Made by a program: the position numbers and the translations under genes
Assembly: GCA_951799425.1 (NCBI GenBank)
Contig: OX637395.1
Location: forward strand, 37,410,323-37,474,322
Origin: Ilex aquifolium
Taxonomy: Eukaryota; Streptophyta; Magnoliopsida; Aquifoliales; Aquifoliaceae
Direction of reading: 5' to 3'
DNA: 64,000 bases
Part shown: positions 57,387 through 64,000 of the stretch, piece by piece
Numbering within the stretch: the stretch's first letter is position 1
How the letters are laid out: each line of letters opens with the position of its first letter
The notes under the pieces: generated by a model
The model's input: the letters and a program-made list of their open reading frames with translations, nothing else
Databases searched by the model: none
Told to the model about the DNA's origin: nothing

Positions 57387-60300
57387 CAATCACAGTTTGG
57401 TCGGCTCGGAGTAGATGAGCCCGCGCTGGAACCGGCCGACCGTTCCACCGAGCCTCTGATCAAGGTCCAGCTTAATCCCGAAGATGAGGGGAGATATTTC
57501 TTGATAGGATCCACATTGGAGGGTGCTGAGAGGGAGGAAATGAGTTCTTTTCTGCGCCGGAATGTCGATATATTTGCTTGGACTCATTCCGAGATGACAG
57601 GGATCAATCCCGAGGTCATGACTCATCGACTCCATGCCAACCCGAGGGTGAAGCCAGTAAGGCAAAAGGCAAGAAGAACGGCTCCGCATCATGCAAAGGC
57701 TGTGGAGGAGGAGGTTGACAAATTACTAGAGGCGGGTACCATTCGGGAGGTCCAGTTTCCCGAGTGGCTGTCTAACACGGTGTGCGCGAAATAGAAGGAG
57801 GGTAAATGGCGGGTTTGCGTAGATTTCACCGACTTGAATAAAGCGTGTCCCAAAGATGGATACCCGTTTCCTAAAGTTGATCAGTTGGTAGATGCGACTG
57901 CAGGTCACAAGCGCATCACCTTCATGGATGCTCGGGCGGGATATCACCAAATCCCATTAGACGAGTCGGACCAAGAGAAGACAGCCTTTATTACCCCCCG
58001 GGGAATCTATTGCTATACTGTGATGCCGTTTGGGTTGAAAAACGCCGGAGCTACCTACCAGCGGTTGATGAACAAAATGTTCAAACACCTTCTCGGCGTG
58101 ACCATGGAGGTGTACATTGACGACATGCTAGTAAAGAGTAGAGAGAGCGCCGATCATCTGGCGGATCTCGGCATCACGTTTTCTATACTCCGACGCTACG
58201 GGTTAAAGCTTAATGCATCGAAGTGCGCTTTTGGGGTAAGCTCGGGGAAGTTCCTAGGATACCTGGTGACCCATAGGGGTATCGAAGCTAACCCCGACCA
58301 GATTCATGCAGTCCAAAACGTCCAGGCTCCTAGGACTATCAAAGACATCCAGAAGTTAACTGGGATGCTCGCCGCCCTTAACCGGTTTATTTCTAAATCC
58401 TCTGATAAGTGCAAGTCATTCTTTGCCAAGTTGAAGGGTGCGGCGAAGGGGGTATGGGACGACGAATGTGAACGAGCACTTGAAGGGGTTAAGAAGTATC
58501 TGAAATGTCCTCCGACTCTATCCGTCCCGGTGGCGGAGGAAACGCTATACCTCTAACTGTCTGTCTCGGAGGAGGCCGTTAGTGGCGCGTTGGTAAGGGA
58601 ATATGAAGGGGCCCAAAGGCCCGTATATTTCGTCAGTAAGACCTTGCTTGACGCCGAGACAAGGTACCTGCCGATGGAGAAGCTGGTCCTTGCGCTGATA
58701 GTCTCGGCGAGAAAACTCAGGCACTATTTCCAGGCGCACATCATTGAGGTAATGACTGATCGCCCTCTCAGGCCCATCCTTCAGAGAGCCGACTTGTCAG
58801 GCAGAATTGCCAAGTGGGCCGTAGAGCTTGGTGAATTCGAGATAAGGTACAAACCCCGTAGTTCGATTAAGGGGCAAGTCCTGGCTGATTTTATCGCCGA
58901 GTTCACTGCTGCCGAACCCCCGCCGAAGATCGGCGCTTTGGGTGTTGACTGGAGCCTGCATGTCGACGGGTCCTCGAACGCAAGGGGGGCAGGAGTAGGG
59001 GTAATACTAGCTAGTACAGAAGGATTCACAATTGAAAGAGCTATCAGATTGGGATTTAAAGCATCCAATAATGAAGCCGAATATGAGGCGCTGCTGGCGG
59101 GACTCGATGTTGCCTACTCGGTCGGAGTTAGGCACCTGCAGGCCTTCTGCGACTCCCAGCTGGTGGTGAATCAGATCAATGGTGACTTTGAAGTCCGAGA
59201 TACGAGAATGAAAGCTTACTGTCAAAAGGCGAAAGCCAAGATAGAGAAATTTGCAAAGGTGGAAATCTCCCAGATTCCAAGAGATCAGAACACCCACGCC
59301 GACGCCCTGGCTTGCCTGGCCTCGGCATTGGCCTCAGAAGTAACCCGGCGTATCACAATTGAAAACCGGGAGAAACCAAGTATAGAGGAGACATACGTCC
59401 AGCTAGCGTTGCCGGTGCATGTGCAGTCAACTACCGGCTGGATGGTTCCTATTATTGCCTACTTGACAGAAGGCGTGCTCCCCGAGGATATCAAGGAAGC
59501 AAGAAAGATCAGGCTCAAGGCCCCTAGGTTCTGGATTTCCGGCAATCAGCAACTTTATAGGAAATCTTTCTCCGGTCCCCATCTGCTTTGCGTCCCTGAG
59601 GACAAGGTGGAACCCCTGCTCTATGAAATCCATGAAGGCATATGCGGAAGTCACACGGGAGGCAGATCCCTTGCACACCGAGCAGTGACACAAGGATATT
59701 GGTGGCCATATATGCAAAGAGACGCGAAGAGCTACGTGAGAAGATGCGACAAATGCCAGAAGTTCGCCCCCATTATCCGACAACCGGCGGGGGACCTGAA
59801 CTTTATGACTAGTCCTTGGCCTTTCTCTCAATGGGGAATAGACATTGTGGGTCCACTTCCGAAGGCCCCCTTAGGCAAGAAATTCTTGTTGGTGGCAACC
59901 GATTACTTCACCAAGTGGATCGAAGCCGAGCCCCTGAGCCGTATCCGAGACGCCGAGACAAAGAGATTCGTTTGGCGGAACATTATCACTCGGTTTGGGA
60001 TTCCCAGAGCTATAATCTCGGACAACGGCACCCAATTCAACAGTGGCCCTTTCAGAGAATTTTGCTCGGGGTTTGGAATACGTAATTACTATTCCACACC
60101 AGCGTACCCCCAGAGCAATGGGCAAGCAGAGGTTTCTAACAAGACTGTGTTGGCAGGGATCAAGAAGAGGCTTGAAAAGGCAAAAGGAAAGTGGACCGAG
60201 AAGTTGCTCAACGTGATGTGGGCCTATAGGACGACACCGAGGACTTCAACAGGGGAAACGCCGTTTGCCTTAACTTACGGGGTGGAGGCTGTCATCCCGC

Positions 60301-60677
60301 TTGAAGTCGGGCTCCCGACCATCAGGAGTCAAGCGTTCGATCTGGGGAATAATGACCAGATGCTCGCCAGAGATCTGGACTTAGCCGAAGAGAAGAGAGA
60401 ATTGGCGTCCATCAAGCTAGCCAAGTACCAAGGAGAACTATCAAGACAGCACCACAAGAAGATCCGACTCAGAGATTTTAAGGTGGGGGACTTGGTCCTC
60501 AGAAAGGTAGTAGGCGCTGCTCGGGAACCCACAGAGGGTAAACTCGGACCTAATTGGGAAGGCCCCTACAAAGTGGTTGCAGTGGGGGGCACCGGGGCGT
60601 ATAGGCTACAGGATATGGATGGCATTGATGTAATCCGCCCTTGGAATGTATCTAACCTGAAGAGATATTTTTGTTAA
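57387..60677 (+). pseudogene. RT-RNase H-RNase H-integrase of the Tat element, with stops
   Basis: Continues in the same frame as gag-protease. RT: VCVDFTDLNKACPKDGYPFP near 57,820-57,860, MPFGLKNAGATYQ, and catalytic YIDD at 58,113-58,124. A Ty3-type RNase H follows (TDRPLRPIL region to about 58,910). Then a second RNase H (WSLHVDGSSNARGAGVG ... NEAEYEALL) at about 58,950-59,330. Integrase has an HHCC finger (HEGICGSH ... CDKC, about 59,630-59,760) and catalytic D at 59,841, D at 60,021 and E at 60,129, i.e. D-35-E. A GPY-like segment (LGPNWEGPYKV) precedes the stop at 60,675. Breaks: TAG at 57,792-57,794 just before the RT core and TAA at 58,554-58,556 between RT and RNase H. No frameshift was seen. 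Confidence 0.88.
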
Positions 60678-60720
60678 TACAAGTTCATTATTCTGTCAAT
60701 TTGTTAATGCAGATGTCAAC

Positions 60721-61415
60721 GAGACGAGCTCTCGGTCGTAAGGGGCATGGTCCCGAGGGGTATAAGACCTCACCATTGAGGCAACGCTCTCAAATCCAAC
60801 ACGAGACGAGCTCTCGGTCGTTAGGGATATGGTCCCGAGGGGTATAAGACCTCACCATTGAGGCAACGCTCTCAAATCCAACACGAGACGAGCACTCGGT
60901 CGTTAGGGGCATGGTCCCGAGGGGTATAAGACCTCACCATTGAGGCAACGCTCTCAAATCCAACACGAGACGAGCTCTCGGTCGTTAGGGGCATGGTCCC
61001 GAGGGGTATAAGACCTCACCATTGAGGCAACGCTCTCAAATTCAACACGAGACGAGCTCTCAGTCGTTAGGGGCATGGTCCCGAGGGGTATAAGACCTCA
61101 CCATTGAGGCAACGCTCTCAAATCCAACACGAGACGAGCTCTCGGTCGTTAGGGGCATGGTCCCGAGGGGTATAAGACCTCACCATTGAGGCAACGCTCT
61201 CAAATCCAACACGAGACGAGCTCTCGGTCGTTAGGGGCATGGTCCCGAGGGGTATAAGACCTCACCATTGAGGCAGCGCTCTCAAATCCAACACGAGACG
61301 AGCTCTCGGTCGTTAGGGGCATGGTCCCGAGGGGTATGAGACCTCACCATTGAGGCAACGCTCTCAAATCCAACACGACACGAGCTCTCGGTCGTTAGGG
61401 GCGCGGCCCTGAGGA
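60721..61415 (+). repeat. 82-bp tandem array, about 8.5 copies
   Basis: Copies start at 60,721, 60,803, 60,885, 60,967, 61,049, 61,131, 61,213, 61,295 and a partial one at 61,377. Each begins GAGACGAGCTCTCGGTCG and includes a 'ggtcccgaggggtataagacc' segment. Copies differ at only one to three positions, so the array is young or homogenised. It lies between integrase and the antisense gene. Confidence 0.95.
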
Positions 61416-61782
61416 GAGGTTTCTCATAGTGTGGTGCCCAGCAGTTTAGGGGTTTACTCATCCTTCACCCAAGTATTTCATTTTCCCTATGGTTATAAGC
61501 TCACTTCCACTTCGTGGAAACGGGATGCTATTGGTCTTGGCCCCCAGCAATCCAAAGACCAAGTTAAGACAGCGAGTGACCCAAAGCCAGTCGAAAAAAA
61601 AAAAAAAACGAAAGAGCGCCTATAAAGAAGAAATTGCATTCACAGTCAAAGCATAAACGAAATGACAGAAATTTCCATTGATTGGTGAGGAAAAGTGCGT
61701 TACAATTCAAAACGGGGCTTTGCGTCCCCGGTGGCGTACATATCTTCAAAGAAAAAAAAAACGAAAGAGCTCACCGCCGGGT
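61416..61782. other. Non-coding spacer between array and antisense gene
   Basis: No gene. Contains A-runs (61,595-61,608 and 61,748-61,759) and is probably the shared 3' region of the sense and antisense transcription units. Confidence 0.5.
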
Positions 61783-63994
61783 TTACCTCGGCTCGTGAGT
61801 AGTCAGATCGTCGACCGGCGAGGAGGGAAGATCAGGCTCTTGGCCACCAATGACGGGAGAAAGGCCATCAGAGCCATCACTTACAGTAATGGTTGCCGTG
61901 GCACCCTCGGCTGCCTCAACCTCCTCGGCGTATGGATCTCCTTCTGGGAGGTCCCCAGGTTCGAACCCAGCAAGAGAACTGTGCTGTTGGAAAAGTTCGC
62001 TGGCTGGGTCCACCCGAGCGGCATGCAGAGCGGCCGCCCATCCGCGCCGGAAAACAATGGTCTTGGCTTCTTCGAAGGCGGGAACCATCTGCTTTTGGGT
62101 CTCCAAGTAGACCCTCTCACACTCCTTGTGGAGCCTTTGTGGCTCCCCTGCCTTCTCTGCTGTCAAGGAGTCCACCTAAGTGGTCAACTGCCTGACGAGG
62201 CCCTCGGAGTCCAGAGCTTTGTCCTCGGCAGCCGAGATCTTCAGCTCGTACTCCTCAACCTTCTTCATTGCCGCCGCCTCACTCGCCCTCAGTTTCTGCA
62301 ATTCGGCGTCTAGCGAGTCGCGTTCAACAATGAGATTGGTGATGTGCTTCTTCTGATCGGCGAGGACCGCCTCGACGCCCTTGATGTGCGCGTCCTTCTC
62401 ATCAATCGCCTTCTGGGCGCCCCTCGCCGTCTGCTTGTACTCCCAGAAGCGATCAATGATGACCCCCAGCTGCTGAGAGACCTGAAAATCGGTAAAACAG
62501 CGAGTTAAGTGGTTGCCGAGTATGTGGAACGAAGCCCAAATGAAACGCTCACCACCAAGTTGTTCTGGACAGCGCTTAAAAGGAGTGCGTTGTCAGATTG
62601 GTCGTTGTGAACGCACATGTCTGCGCTGAATTGGAGGGTCGAGGCCACTGCAAAGGCTACTTCCCTGTCCTGCATGATGGAGTCTGACTCCAGGACTAGT
62701 CGGCCTCCCCTCCTTTCCGCCCGTGCAACCCACGCGGTAGGGGTGGACGTCCCGGGAACAGAGGTGGTTGTGCCAGGGACATCATGGCGGCGCTTCTGCC
62801 GACGCTCTTCATCTTGTCGGCGTTCGGGTATCTGGGAATCCCGGCTTCGCCTGCCGGTTTCCCGATCGTCGGTAGGTGGAACTTGGTGAATCGGCACAGT
62901 GCCAGTCGGCGGAATTGCAGGATCCGCCTGTCACCGAGTTGGCGCAGGAGGGGGCACATCCTGCTGAGGTGCTGGGGGAATAGCCGTTGCGATGCTCGGG
63001 GAGGCACCCTGAGCCAAGGCCCTGGCCCTGCGCCGAGATGCGACAACTTCCATGGCAGCAGCAGAAATAGGAGGGACGTTGAACATGTCTTCGGCCGGGG
63101 AAGGAGGAGCTTGAGGAGAAGGGGTTCTCTCGGCGTCGTCTTCGGATGAAGACAAGTCCTCCCAACGCTTAGGGTCGAAGGGAGGCGGAACCTGAGAGAA
63201 CCGGCTGTAGGGTGGATGGTAGCCAAGGAGCACGTGTGCTGCTCGGGAGTACTCGTTAGTCGGCTCGGAGGACCACACCTTCAACAGGTCGTCGAACCGG
63301 ATCTGGGATCTGTGAGGTTGGGCTGCGTCACGCCGGTATCCCTCTGCAAAAGCAGCAAAAGACAGAGTTAGAAGGAAAAATACTTCTAAGCCGAGGGGTC
63401 GTCCAACTAGTTCAACCCACCTTCATCCCTCAGCACTTTGGGGCAGTACAGTCCGTCGTACTCGGGTCCAGGGCCCCTCTCCCAGCTTCCGCCGAGCATA
63501 ATCAGATCATCGAAATACCCCTTGTCGGAGTCTGGCATATGTGTGACTAGGTACATAGAGGTGTCCCGGGCTTTGAGGTAGTACCTTCCCCCGCCGACTA
63601 ATCTTAGGTCGTAGCAGAACAGGATTTCGTCTACTCCTAAGTTGACCCCTAAACGAGCGTTCAGGGCGACTACTCCCATGACTATCCTATAGAAGTTTAC
63701 CCCGCACTGAAGAGGGAACAGCCTGAGCTGCATCAGCATCTTCAGTACAAAGGGGGGTAGAGGGAAAGTTAGACCACCTTCCATGATGGCCTTTGTATAG
63801 AAGGGCATCATCTCAACACACCCACGTTCCCTACTGTGTCGTGAAGGGTGGAAAGGGAAGGTCGAGACTCTCTCTGGTATTCGGTACTTGGCCCTAAAGG
63901 CATCTATGTTACCCTCATTGACCACGGTTTTCTTCAACCTTTGAGTTGTGGATGAGGAGGGGTTCCTAGCTTGGCGACTGCGACTTCTAGCCAT
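61783..63994 (-). pseudogene. Antisense gene of the Tat element (putative gypsy-type transposon protein), three exons
   Basis: Read leftward from ATG 63,994. Exon 1 (63,994-63,421) gives a basic start (MARSRSRQARN) and a helical domain (PLPPFVLKMLMQLRLFPLQC, VNFYRIVMGVVALNARLGV). This resembles the plant 'putative gypsy type transposon' domain found in antisense ORFs of Tat elements. Introns fit at 63,344-63,420 (GTGGGT...GCAG) and 62,482-62,552 (GTGAGC...TCAG). Exon 2 (63,343-62,553) is Pro/Ser-rich then basic. Exon 3 (62,481-61,783) is a coiled coil followed by an acidic tail. The three exons sum to 2064 nt, a multiple of three. Two stops interrupt the frame: TGA at 62,931-62,933 and TAG at 62,176-62,178. 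The function of this family is unknown. Confidence 0.75.
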
Positions 63995-64000
63995 GGGTGG

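Larger units (their letters stand above)
53498..64000 (+). mobile_element. Tat-lineage Ty3/Gypsy retrotransposon, runs off the window
   Basis: Order: 5' LTR, PBS, gag-protease, RT, RNase H, a second archaeal-type RNase H, integrase, 82-bp array, antisense gene. The dual RNase H, the antisense gene downstream of integrase and the 3' tandem array are known features of the Tat lineage. Interruptions are a hAT in the LTR, one frameshift in early gag and three stops in pol, so this copy is not autonomous as it stands. The 3' LTR lies beyond 64,000. Confidence 0.88.

Noticed and set aside
60721-61415. CRISPR-like array (82-bp repeats)
   Set aside because: Repeats are directly adjacent with no unique spacers and lie in a plant retrotransposon; it is a plain tandem array.

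Overview
This window looks like nuclear DNA of a flowering plant, probably a eudicot. The species cannot be named from the sequence. It is AT-rich, has long gene-poor stretches, and carries plant-specific families: small secreted proline-rich cell-wall proteins, a PELPK-like protein, a plant J-domain-like nuclear protein, and plant hAT, PIF/Harbinger, MULE, Helitron, CACTA and Tat-lineage Ty3/Gypsy elements. Most of the 64 kb is repeats. Most transposon calls below rest on target-site duplications (TSDs) and terminal inverted repeats (TIRs) read directly from the sequence.

Region 1 (1-18,835) is a tandem duplication with a ~9.4 kb step. Unit 1 (459-8160) and unit 2 (9896-18,835) each hold, on the minus strand, gene a (a small secreted proline-rich protein with a ~30-residue signal peptide) and gene b (a secreted PELPK-type protein). 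Gene b is broken in both copies by different events: its 5' half is lost at a retroelement junction in unit 1, and there is a 1-bp deletion in unit 2. An LTR-retroelement 3' end (8161-9895, with its homologue at 1-458) forms the unit junctions.

Region 2 (18,836-34,969) is one PIF/Harbinger-type element (TSD TAA). It landed about 40 bp upstream of the gene b TATA box and later grew to 16.1 kb by nested insertion. An 11.07 kb block carrying a third, partial copy of the tandem unit (with gene a copy 3) sits inside it between two 321-bp direct repeats. That block contains a 4.7 kb hAT element with a decayed transposase gene and a captured SKP1-like exon. A 2.2 kb solo LTR lies further right.

Region 3 (34,970-40,045) has the same architecture again: a 4.6 kb block with a fourth, gene-less unit fragment lies between two 182-bp direct repeats. 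It has gained a Helitron, a hAT MITE and a tiny MULE-type MITE.

Region 4 (40,046-53,497) carries the one clearly intact larger gene, a single-exon minus-strand J-like protein whose catalytic HPD motif is replaced. An orphan duplicate of its promoter and first codons lies 1.4 kb upstream. Further right are several MITEs and a MULE with a nested non-autonomous hAT.

Region 5 (53,498-64,000) is a Tat-lineage Ty3/Gypsy retrotransposon running off the window: 5' LTR (split by a second non-autonomous hAT), PBS, gag-protease, RT-RNase H-RNase H-integrase with three in-frame stops, an 82-bp tandem array, and an antisense three-exon gene. The two non-autonomous hATs at 49.3-50.3 kb and 54.0-54.8 kb are related. 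The second carries two divergent promoter-like cassettes matching the spacing of plant snRNA-gene promoters; the first carries one clear cassette and a degenerate one.
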